Source: a virus. Taken from it: a stretch of DNA of 43,981 nt. The stretch covers positions 1-43,981 of the IMG/VR virus record IMGVR_UViG_3300022074_000098. The stretch is one strand, 5' to 3'. The position numbers were made by a program, and so were the translations under genes. The notes below the pieces were generated by a model. That model searched no databases. It had not been told where the DNA came from and saw nothing but the letters and a program-made list of their open reading frames with translations. Of this stretch, positions 1-6,625 are shown piece by piece; the stretch's first letter is position 1, and each line of letters opens with the position of its first letter.

Positions 1-240
1 CCTCCCCCCCCCGCTCGCGGGCTTGCGCCCGCGCACCGGTTCAAGGATAAATTAGACCAGCAGTCCGGAGTCTTCCTTCTCGTCGTCCGGACCGGTGTAC
101 GGTAGTAAGCTGATCCCAGGACAGACCATTAAGGTTCGAAACCAACGTTGTCGAGACTTGCGTGCTCATACGACTTAGGCTAGCCCTAGTCTGACGTTGC
201 TCTGTCCAGGGATCAGGCGCCCCGAAGGGCGCAAGATCTT
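1..240 (-). ncRNA. Putative structured non-coding RNA (GC-rich block)
   Basis: This block is visibly GC-rich in an AT-rich genome and no gene was recognised in it. It contains nested inverted repeats: 110-125 pairs with 201-216 (15 of 16 pairs, one A/A mismatch at 118/208); inside it 143-149 pairs with 193-199 (one G-U) and 133-136 with 140-143; 63-69 pairs with 86-92 and 34-38 with 93-97; end hairpins lie at 16-33 and 217-232. Read on the minus strand the two end hairpins carry a cUUCGg and a GCAA tetraloop, both classic stable RNA loops, whereas the plus strand gives CGAA and UUGC. This favours minus-strand transcription, continuing from the small gene ending at 241. Family not recognised. 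A cos/pac or replication-origin DNA structure is an alternative. Confidence 0.6.
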
Positions 241-435
241 TTATGAATTGCGATCCATAAATTCTTTTACTTTTTTTTCTGCCTCTGTTTCCATTTCACT
301 TTGTGTCTTGGAATAGTATGGCTCACCTTTATCAGGACCCCACGTAATGACACCCTGAAAATATTTTGTTTCTAGGTCCTCGAGGTATTGCTCGAATAAA
401 CCTATTTCAAAGCTATCAATTTGAGGATTACTCAT
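241..435 (-). CDS. Small hypothetical acidic protein (64 aa)
   Basis: A 64-residue protein rich in Glu, Lys and aromatic residues. It has no membrane segment or recognisable domain, and the C-terminal third (KTQSEMETEAEKKVKEFMDR) looks helical. Its ATG lies inside the end of the upstream minus-strand gene (428-580, 8-bp overlap), so the two are probably translationally coupled. The stop at 241 abuts the GC-rich structured block, which may be its 3' untranslated region or a processed RNA. Function unknown. Likely an early gene, because its operon has an early-type promoter and ribosome binding site. Confidence 0.6.
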   Translation of the reverse strand: MSNPQIDSFEIGLFEQYLEDLETKYFQGVITWGPDKGEPYYSKTQSEMETEAEKKVKEFMDRNS

Positions 436-580
436 CTTTTAACCTCTTCACTTCCTGCTCTAGTGTAACTATTCTATTAGCTAGTAATTGCATATTGTTT
501 GACATCTTATCCATTATTTGAATAAGGCCCTTAAACCTTTCTAGCTGTTCTATTTTTTCTTTTGTTATTATATTTTCCAT
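428..580 (-). CDS. Small hypothetical coiled-coil protein (50 aa)
   Basis: A 50-residue reading frame starting MENIITKEKIEQLERF and ending EQEVKRLKDE. Leu/Ile/Met residues at heptad-like spacing through residues 10-47 suggest a short amphipathic coiled coil. The start is supported by GAAAGGATAAAT directly upstream, the same ribosome-binding motif that precedes the genes at 763, 1368 and 43330. It is first in a two-gene minus-strand operon and overlaps the next gene by 8 bp. Function not recognised; a small dimeric regulator or host-takeover factor would fit the size and position but is only a guess. Confidence 0.6.
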   Translation of the reverse strand: MENIITKEKIEQLERFKGLIQIMDKMSNNMQLLANRIVTLEQEVKRLKDE

Positions 581-600
581 ATTTATCCTTTCTTAAATTA

Positions 601-630
601 TTAATAGCATAATATCCCATATCTTGTCAA
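601..630 (-). promoter_or_regulatory. Sigma70-like promoter with TATGGGAT half-site
   Basis: On the minus strand a perfect -35 TTGACA (630 to 625) is followed after 18 nt by TATTAA (606 to 601, 4 of 6 to consensus). TATGGGATAT (621 to 612) lies in the spacer. The same TATGGGAT core occurs at the promoters before 763 and 1368, so it may be an operator half-site. It would drive the two small minus-strand genes and possibly the GC-rich RNA. Confidence 0.5.
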
Positions 631-662
631 ATAAATAATTAATTTTTATTCAACCTATGCTT

Positions 663-686
663 GTGGGCCGTGGGCCCACCCTCCCC
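663..686. repeat. GC-rich hairpin, copy A of the GGGCCCACCC repeat
   Basis: A perfect 7-bp stem, GTGGGCC (663-669) with GGCCCAC (673-679), is followed by CTCCCC. It sits between the divergent promoters of the left-end small genes. The core TGGGCCCACCC recurs twice upstream of the terminase at 1594-1606 and 1648-1660. It may be an insulating terminator or a protein-binding site. Confidence 0.5.
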
Positions 687-707
687 TAAAATAAATAAAA
701 ATAAAGA

Positions 708-745
708 TTGACTTATATTTCTATTGTGTTATAAAATCCCATAAT
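708..745 (+). promoter_or_regulatory. Sigma70-like promoter with AAATCCCATA half-site
   Basis: A -35 TTGACT (708-713), 16-nt spacer and -10 TATAAA (730-735) precede the gene at 763. AAATCCCATA (734-743) overlaps and follows the -10 box and is the reverse complement of the TATGGGATTT seen at the other two left-end promoters. The leader ends in AGAAAGGATAA, the early-type ribosome binding site. Confidence 0.55.
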
Positions 746-762
746 AAAAGAAAGGATAACAA

Positions 763-1311
763 ATGAGTAAAACAATGACCAAGTATCAACTAGAGCATTT
801 TAAAGAGAAGGTTGATAGGCAGTTTGAACCAATGATTAAAGATCAAGAATTATTGGTCAAACAATTTAAGACTGAAGCAACTGACAAAGCTGTATCAAAG
901 CTATCTAAAAAGATTGGCGCAGATACAATTATCAGTAAGTTTGCCGAGGCAGAAAAAAAGTTAGCAGAGGCGCAAGCAACCGCACTAACTTTTTTTAATA
1001 AGAAAAAACCAAAAGACGCGGAGCTTAATTATAATTTTAGAGAATATAATAGAAGCATACGTGAAATAACTCTGTCTGATTGTCAAGATCAACTGCGAGA
1101 GTGGGCGTCTGATCTTGCACAACGTGAGATTGAGAAGAGACCTGAAGGCGCTAAACTAAAACAACTTAAAGAGCTTAAACAAAAAGCTAAAGATGTTGTT
1201 ATGGAAAGTGGAACGCCTGATGCACTTGCAATCGCACTTGATAAGGTATCTCAAAAGATTGGTTTAAGGTGGAACCAAGATTTACAGGCACTTCCAAACT
1301 TTAAACAATAA
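763..1311 (+). CDS. Hypothetical helical early protein (182 aa)
   Basis: A 182-residue, Lys/Glu/Ala-rich, almost entirely helical protein. Coiled-coil-like stretches lie at about residues 35-75 and 120-150, and a conserved-looking C-terminus (IGLRWNQDLQALPNFKQ) follows. No signal peptide or membrane segment was seen. The ATG is supported by AGAAAGGATAAC 2 nt upstream and by a strong upstream promoter. It is the first plus-strand gene and is followed by a separate operator-controlled promoter. Position just before the terminase makes a small terminase subunit conceivable, but no helix-turn-helix was recognised. Function unknown; probably expressed early. Confidence 0.75.
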   Translation: MSKTMTKYQLEHFKEKVDRQFEPMIKDQELLVKQFKTEATDKAVSKLSKKIGADTIISKFAEAEKKLAEAQATALTFFNKKKPKDAELNYNFREYNRSIREITLSDCQDQLREWASDLAQREIEKRPEGAKLKQLKELKQKAKDVVMESGTPDALAIALDKVSQKIGLRWNQDLQALPNFKQ

Positions 1312-1315
1312 AGGG

Positions 1316-1353
1316 TTGACAATGTATGGGATTTAATATAAAATCCCATACAT
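1316..1353 (+). promoter_or_regulatory. Promoter with 13-bp perfect inverted-repeat operator
   Basis: The -35 is a perfect TTGACA (1316-1321), with a 17-nt spacer and -10 TAAAAT (1339-1344, 5 of 6). Overlaid is a perfect inverted repeat: ATGTATGGGATTT (1322-1334) and AAATCCCATACAT (1341-1353) separated by 6 nt. The repeat fills the spacer and covers the -10, the classic position for repression by a dimeric protein. In RNA the same repeat could form a hairpin. The gene at 1368 is the direct target. Confidence 0.7.
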
Positions 1354-1367
1354 AGAAAGGATAATAA

Positions 1368-1523
1368 ATGACTTATATAGATAAACTTATAAAAGATTAT
1401 AGAACTTTATGTGCTAAATCTTTTTTAGATAAACACGGGGCGTTGGCTGTTAAGATTGCAAAGAAGGCCAGTGAAAAAAGAAAGCACGAACAGTCAATCG
1501 ATAACCAAACGAGGTTTAACTAA
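1368..1523 (+). CDS. Small hypothetical basic protein (51 aa)
   Basis: A 51-residue frame beginning MTYIDKLIKDYRTLCAKSF and ending DNQTRFN. It is basic, with a helical centre (ALAVKIAKKASEKRKHE), and has no membrane segment. The start is supported by AGAAAGGATAATAA immediately upstream and by its own promoter/operator. It is a candidate for the factor acting on that operator, since small autoregulators often sit behind their own palindromic operator, but no DNA-binding fold is evident. Function unknown. Confidence 0.6.
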   Translation: MTYIDKLIKDYRTLCAKSFLDKHGALAVKIAKKASEKRKHEQSIDNQTRFN

Positions 1524-1582
1524 TATGAATTAAACCTTGTCAATATTGTAAATATGCAACACTGACCAAAATGGGTTTGTGT

Positions 1583-1683
1583 GCTCGTGAACTATGGGCC
1601 CACCCACCCGAGGGGTCCCAGCCAAAACCGATATAAGCTCGCGAACAATGGGCCCACCCACCCCAAAACAGATAGGGGTCCCA
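1583..1683 (+). repeat. Two GC-rich direct repeats with conserved hairpins (copies B and C)
   Basis: Two copies start 54 nt apart at 1583 and 1637: GCTCGYGAAC, then WATGGGCCCACCCACCC, then after a variable loop GGGGTCCCA (1612-1620 and 1675-1683). In each, ACCC(C) can pair with GGGGT and an outer TGGG with CCCA. The loop differs (3 versus 10 nt) but the stem is preserved. The block stands out in an AT-rich intergenic region just before the terminase. Candidate roles: packaging (pac/cos) site, late-gene regulator site, or terminator of the early operon. Confidence 0.6.
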
Positions 1684-1779
1684 ACATATACACCTATACA
1701 GTTTGTTTTAGTCTTAAATCTGTGATAAATTTGAAACGAGAGGAAAACAGAATCCCAAAAAATTCTGCAAAAATTTTTT

Positions 1780-3276
1780 ATGAACGGTTTACCGGAAGAA
1801 ATCCTACGTTGTTTTAGAGCCGACTTCACGGAACATTTAACATACGAAGAGCTACAACACCTACATCTGCTTAAAAGAACATTCGAGAAAAAAGAAAAGA
1901 TACATAAAATTAATAATAGTTTTATGGCATTCGTTAAAGAGATGTGGCCAGAGTTTATTGAAGGTAGACATCACAAAGAAATTGCAGATAAGTTTGATAA
2001 GATTGCAAAAGGTAAAATTAAAAGATTAATTATTAATATGCCACCGCGGCACACGAAGAGTGAATTTAGTTCCTTCTTACTTCCTGCGTGGATGGTGGGC
2101 CGTAAACCAAATTTAAAAATAATCCAAACAACACACACCACGGAGCTCGCTATACGATTCGGTCGTAAAGCTAAAACATTAATTGATAGCCCCGAATACC
2201 AAAACATCTTCGGCACAAAGTTAAGAGAAGATTCACAAGCCGCGGGTAAATGGGAAACAGAACAGGGCGGTGAATATTATGCAGCCGGTGTTGGCTCTGC
2301 AATCACGGGCCGTGGTGCGGACTTATTGATTATTGATGACCCACACTCGGAGCAAGATGCAATGAATCCCGAAGCGCTGGAACGTGCTTACGAATGGTAT
2401 ACATCAGGTCCACGTCAACGTTTGCAACCCGGCGGAGCAATCGTTGTGGTTATGACACGATGGAGTGTAAAAGATTTAACTTCTAAACTATTAGCATCAC
2501 AAAAAAATATTAAAGCAGATAAATGGGAGATTGTAGAGTTCCCAGCGATTATGCCATCAGGTAAACCGATCTGGCCTCAGTATTGGAAGAAGTCAGAGTT
2601 AGAAGGTGTTAAAGCTTCGCTGACCGCGGGCAAATGGAATGCACAATGGATGCAGAATCCAACGGCAGAAGAAGGTAGTATTATTAAACGTGAATGGTGG
2701 AACGTTTGGGAGAAGTCATCCATACCACCTCTACAACATATTATACAAAGTTATGACACAGCCTTTAGTAAAAAGGAAACAGCGGATTATTCTGCCATTA
2801 CAACCTGGGGAGTTTTTTATCCAAACGAAGACTCTGCTGCTCATTTAATATTATTAGATGCACACAAAGAACGATTAGAGTTTCCTGAATTACGTAAAGA
2901 AGCGTTAGAACAATACAAATATTGGAAACCTGATACCGTTATCATAGAAGCAAAAGCATCTGGCCAACCCTTAACTTATGAGTTGAGAAAGATTGGAATA
3001 CCTGTTATAAATTTCACTCCTAGTAAAGGACAGGACAAATTTTCTAGGGTCAATAGCGTCGCTCCGATGTTCGAGTCCGGAATGATTTGGGCGCCCGACG
3101 AAGAGTTCGCGGATGAGGTTATAGAAGAATGTGCATCATTTCCGTACGGAGATCACGACGATTTGGTGGACAGTACAACACAGGCGTTAATGCGTTTTAG
3201 ACAGGGAGGTTTTGTAAGCTTACCTGATGATTACAAAGAAGACCCATTACCGCGAATTGAAAAGGAATACTACTAA
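1780..3276 (+). CDS. terL: Terminase large subunit (ATPase and nuclease)
   Basis: This is the DNA-packaging motor that docks on the portal, pumps DNA into the prohead with ATP and cuts the concatemer. The N-terminal ATPase has a Walker A at residues 86-95 (MPPRHTKSE), Walker B LLIIDD at 182-187 and the coupling motif MTRW at 225-228. The C-terminal RNase H-like nuclease shows acidic residues D326 (SYDTAF), E390 (VIIEAK) and the D458-D464 cluster (GDHDDLVD). The length, 498 aa, is normal. No good Shine-Dalgarno lies next to the ATG: the nearest, GAGAGGA at 1738-1744, is separated from it by a 6-bp hairpin (1748-1767). No small terminase was recognised beside it. Confidence 0.95.
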   Translation: MNGLPEEILRCFRADFTEHLTYEELQHLHLLKRTFEKKEKIHKINNSFMAFVKEMWPEFIEGRHHKEIADKFDKIAKGKIKRLIINMPPRHTKSEFSSFLLPAWMVGRKPNLKIIQTTHTTELAIRFGRKAKTLIDSPEYQNIFGTKLREDSQAAGKWETEQGGEYYAAGVGSAITGRGADLLIIDDPHSEQDAMNPEALERAYEWYTSGPRQRLQPGGAIVVVMTRWSVKDLTSKLLASQKNIKADKWEIVEFPAIMPSGKPIWPQYWKKSELEGVKASLTAGKWNAQWMQNPTAEEGSIIKREWWNVWEKSSIPPLQHIIQSYDTAFSKKETADYSAITTWGVFYPNEDSAAHLILLDAHKERLEFPELRKEALEQYKYWKPDTVIIEAKASGQPLTYELRKIGIPVINFTPSKGQDKFSRVNSVAPMFESGMIWAPDEEFADEVIEECASFPYGDHDDLVDSTTQALMRFRQGGFVSLPDDYKEDPLPRIEKEYY

Positions 3277-4532
3277 TGGCTGACAACAGTTATGCACAAC
3301 TTATAGACGATTACGAAAACGGAATTTTAGTAGAGCCGGGCGAAACGTTAACACAATACATTGATCGAATGGGTGGTGTAGATTACAAAGCGGACGGCGG
3401 ATCGATTGGTATAGAAGTTTTGTTCACTGATAAAGAACCAAGAACTAAAATGGTATCCGGTGGTTTTCTAAAAGGTATAGGAAGTTTTTTTAAAGGTGGT
3501 AAAGATAAAATAGATGACATCATAGAAACTAAAGCTATGGAAAAAGTAGGCTTTAGAAGTAGAGACGATATTCCATTATCAACATACTCTGAAATGAAAG
3601 GACCAATAAAAATTTCAGAGATGGAAAATATTCCTGAAGATCAATTAAAAAAAATTTTAAGAACACAAGAATTAGGTTTGTATGAAGAAACACCAGAGAT
3701 TTTAAAAGCTGCAAATTTATTAGAAAGATTTACTAAAAAAGTTGGTGGTAAAAGAGTTATTGATTATGAAAGAGCAGAAGATATTTTAAATGTTAAATTA
3801 AAAGGTAACGAAACTCTTGATGAGTTATTTAAAATAGAATTTCAAACAAGACCTGAAAATAGATTAGCAGACGGCGGTCGAGTCGGATTGTTTATGGGTG
3901 GTGATCCATTAACAGGCCAAGCATTATCGGTTTACAATTCTATGAGCGCGTATGGCTTTAGTGATCAAGAAATTGCAAATGCATTAGCGGAGCGTGGATT
4001 GTATACACCTGGTGGTACAAAACCTGATACACCTGATCAAGGAATTATTAATCAAAAACTACAAACAGGTGGTGATGGCGGTGATGGCCCACCTCCAGGA
4101 CCAACATTTAATAGAAATGATTTATTAGGTACATCAGATTATCAAGGAACAGGACCAGGAATAATTGGGGGTTTAAAAGATGCAGCTACTGGTTTATTTG
4201 ACTTGTATAAACAATTTTCACCCATTGGAATGGTTTCCAATTTTATAAAACAAAGATCTGCAAAACAACAAGAGATACAAAACAATGCGATTGAAAAAGC
4301 TAGATTAGAAAGAGAAATGAAAGAAAAAATTAGACGAGAACAAGAAAGAGCAGCACAATACGGAGCAACGAATTATGGAAGAGGTGCTGATGGTCAACAA
4401 TCTTATGATTTTGGCACAGGGTTTGGTACCTCTGCAACAACCGGCGGTCCCGTAAGTAATAGAACTGGTAGAGGAAGAACGGATTATAGAGACGGTGGCC
4501 TCGCTACAAGGTTCAAGCCTAGGAGGCGATAG
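3276..4532 (+). CDS. Hypothetical virion-associated protein with GGRVG motif
   Basis: A 418-aa protein of unknown family. The N-terminus is acidic; residues 37-43 read KADGGSI, and residues 197-207 hold ADGGRVGLFMG, an example of the GGRVG motif repeated across this phage's proteins. A Gly/Pro-rich linker lies near 265-280, followed by a charged coiled-coil stretch (about 340-365) and an Arg-rich tail with a third variant (RDGGLATRFK). It overlaps the terminase stop by 1 nt and is followed by a perfect AGGAGG and the next gene. A head or ejected protein fits the context, but this is inference. Confidence 0.75.
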   Translation: MADNSYAQLIDDYENGILVEPGETLTQYIDRMGGVDYKADGGSIGIEVLFTDKEPRTKMVSGGFLKGIGSFFKGGKDKIDDIIETKAMEKVGFRSRDDIPLSTYSEMKGPIKISEMENIPEDQLKKILRTQELGLYEETPEILKAANLLERFTKKVGGKRVIDYERAEDILNVKLKGNETLDELFKIEFQTRPENRLADGGRVGLFMGGDPLTGQALSVYNSMSAYGFSDQEIANALAERGLYTPGGTKPDTPDQGIINQKLQTGGDGGDGPPPGPTFNRNDLLGTSDYQGTGPGIIGGLKDAATGLFDLYKQFSPIGMVSNFIKQRSAKQQEIQNNAIEKARLEREMKEKIRREQERAAQYGATNYGRGADGQQSYDFGTGFGTSATTGGPVSNRTGRGRTDYRDGGLATRFKPRRR

Positions 4533-6622
4533 TGGCTCTCATTAGACCGGTTACATCGGAAGAACAAAAAATATCAAATCTTTTCTATGGTAAAGATATG
4601 GAGGATTTGACTATTGATCAAAGAACAAGATTAAGAAAAAGAATTTCTTCAGGAAAAATTGATACAATAACTTTTGAACAATATCTTGAAGATTATAAAG
4701 GTATGGCTAATGATCCTGATTACATACCTAAATATGTAAAACCAAACGTTGGGACTGGGATGTCCCCACAACAATTAAGAGCAAAAGCTGAAGCTAAAAA
4801 AACCATCGAGGGTTTTGATTCTAAGTTTAATAAAAATATATCTAGAAGAAAAAGAATTAAAATGAAAGCTGCTATAGAAGCAGATCCAGAAAGAAAACAA
4901 AGAGAGATGGCTAAAAAAGCAGAACGTAGAAGAGGGCGAAGAGTAGCTAAACTTTCTGACAAAGCTAAACTATCTGCTAATGAAAGATTATTAAACTTTG
5001 AACAATCATTAATTACTAGACAACTTAATGATAAGATTAAAGCTAATCCTAATCTTGTTTTAAATAATAAAAAATTAATTGATAAATTATCAGTAACAGT
5101 TGATGGTGACGGAAATATTATTAAATCTAAACCTACTATTTATGAATTAGATAAAAGAGGATTGTTTGAAATAGAACATCAAAGAGATGTTCGTAAAGCG
5201 GGAGCTATGAAAGATTTTCCTTACAATAGAAATCCTATTTTAGGACCTTATAATAGATCGGGTGGATTTAAAGATATGGCTGAAAAATTTATAGAAAAAA
5301 ATCCTGACCCTAATAATTCAAAAGTAAAAAAAATAATTGAAAAAGCAAAAGAATTAAAAATTACATTACAACCAGAAGTTCCAACCGGAACTTTCAAAAC
5401 AAAAGGTATAGGATATAAACAACCTGCTAGTGCTACAGGTAAATTTATAGAATACGCTAAATCTACTTTACCAGATTTGGTAGATGATAAAATAGGATTA
5501 AGCGGATTTACCGGAGACACTAAAATGTTAGAAACTGGATTAGGTTTAAAACGAGGAACAGTCGTAGATTCATTTGTTGAAAAAGTAAAATCAATTCCAG
5601 GTGGTTGTAGAACTATAGTATCAAAAGCCTTGGGTGGACCTATTGGTAAATGCGAAGCAATAATAAAAGCAGATCCTGAAAGAGCTGCACTTAAGTTAAA
5701 CAATGCAATTACCGCAACCAAAGGACCATTAAAAGATTTAAAAGAAGACTCACAAAAACTTATTCGTTTATATCGAGGTGAAGAGCCTGCCAGAAAAACT
5801 GAATTATACAAATCTTTTAAAGGTGAGCCTGGTATGTATGATGAGTCTTTAAAAGGCAGATTCTTTTTTGATAATCCTGCAGATGCAAGATACTACGCGC
5901 AACGTCAGGGAACTTTAACCGGTAATGTTAAATCAGTAGACGTTCCAGAAAAAATGGTTAATATAGGTAGAAAAGTGGCAGAAAGAAGAAGAGGGCCAAA
6001 TCTTGGTGGTGAAGTTATTTTGCCTAAAAAGTTTGTAGGAAAAGAAAAAATAAATATACCACAAACAGCTATGGCAAGAGCAGGAGCAGTAGTGGAAAAA
6101 TTAAAATATGATAACATTAAAGGTGCTTTTGTAAATGTAAACAAAGGTGATAGCGTTGCACCGCAAGCCGAGATTAAACAATACGCGGTCGACAATCCAA
6201 TGGAAGTTAAAGTTGGAGAGCCAGCAAAATTACCAAAACCAAATAAGAGCGTTTTAAAAACTGTAGGTAAAACTTTAGCTGCAGTCGGAGCTCCATTACC
6301 GACAGCTTTACTCGATACGTATTTTATTAACGAACAAATTAAACAAGATAAAACCACAAGTGAGATTGTTAGTAATCCATTAAACTGGTTGGGATTAGCT
6401 ACAATGTCTCCACTCTCAAGAGCAGCAGGTATTGATAAAGCAGGGAAGGTGAATACAGCATTGAGATTAGGATTGAATCCTGGTACAATTAGGGGTATAA
6501 GTAGGTTTGTGGGTTTACCGGGACTTGCATTGAGTACGGCTATGACTGCATATGATCAATATACGAAATACAAGAATCAAGAGGGATTCATATATAAAAT
6601 GTTCAACAAAGAGGAAAGCTAA
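4532..6622 (+). CDS. Large virion-type protein with possible ADP-ribosyltransferase domain
   Basis: A 696-aa protein starting at GTG after AGGAGG with a 5-nt gap. Residues 100-140 are extremely basic. Around residues 410-500 it shows LYRGE (R415), then GRFFFDNPADARYYA (442-456), then GGEVILP (E494). This order resembles the R, aromatic/S and E motifs of arginine-type ADP-ribosyltransferases, whose last strand typically reads EVLLP or EVLIP; the usual STS motif is not clear. FEIEHQRDVR at 212-221 is faintly nuclease-like. The C-terminus (about 580-680) has hydrophobic helices that could insert in a membrane. It may be an injected effector. The gene lies between terminase and portal; function is inferred. 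Confidence 0.6.
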   Translation: MALIRPVTSEEQKISNLFYGKDMEDLTIDQRTRLRKRISSGKIDTITFEQYLEDYKGMANDPDYIPKYVKPNVGTGMSPQQLRAKAEAKKTIEGFDSKFNKNISRRKRIKMKAAIEADPERKQREMAKKAERRRGRRVAKLSDKAKLSANERLLNFEQSLITRQLNDKIKANPNLVLNNKKLIDKLSVTVDGDGNIIKSKPTIYELDKRGLFEIEHQRDVRKAGAMKDFPYNRNPILGPYNRSGGFKDMAEKFIEKNPDPNNSKVKKIIEKAKELKITLQPEVPTGTFKTKGIGYKQPASATGKFIEYAKSTLPDLVDDKIGLSGFTGDTKMLETGLGLKRGTVVDSFVEKVKSIPGGCRTIVSKALGGPIGKCEAIIKADPERAALKLNNAITATKGPLKDLKEDSQKLIRLYRGEEPARKTELYKSFKGEPGMYDESLKGRFFFDNPADARYYAQRQGTLTGNVKSVDVPEKMVNIGRKVAERRRGPNLGGEVILPKKFVGKEKINIPQTAMARAGAVVEKLKYDNIKGAFVNVNKGDSVAPQAEIKQYAVDNPMEVKVGEPAKLPKPNKSVLKTVGKTLAAVGAPLPTALLDTYFINEQIKQDKTTSEIVSNPLNWLGLATMSPLSRAAGIDKAGKVNTALRLGLNPGTIRGISRFVGLPGLALSTAMTAYDQYTKYKNQEGFIYKMFNKEES

Positions 6623-6625
6623 TCA

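Noticed and set aside
126-150. tRNA-like T-arm (GGTTCGAAACC) in the GC-rich block
   Set aside because: Only a 4-bp stem matches; no acceptor, D or anticodon arms and no CCA could be placed around it on either strand.
22-232. Rho-independent terminator formed by the hairpin at 217-232 on the plus strand
   Set aside because: The following AAGATCTTTTATG has only a short T run, no plus-strand gene lies upstream, and the tetraloops favour the minus strand.
1581-1817. Open frame over the GC-rich repeats encoding NYGPTHP/NNGPTHP repeats
   Set aside because: No ATG with a ribosome binding site; the repeat period (54 nt) merely happens to be a multiple of three, and the frame overlaps the terminase start.
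1530-1829. Minus-strand open frame before the terminase
   Set aside because: It is the reverse complement of the repeat region, runs into terL and has no ribosome binding site.
5248-5811. Long antisense open frame inside the gene at 4532
   Set aside because: Antisense shadow created by AT-rich codon bias; no ribosome binding site, and Ser/Pro/Phe-rich composition typical of reverse-frame translation.
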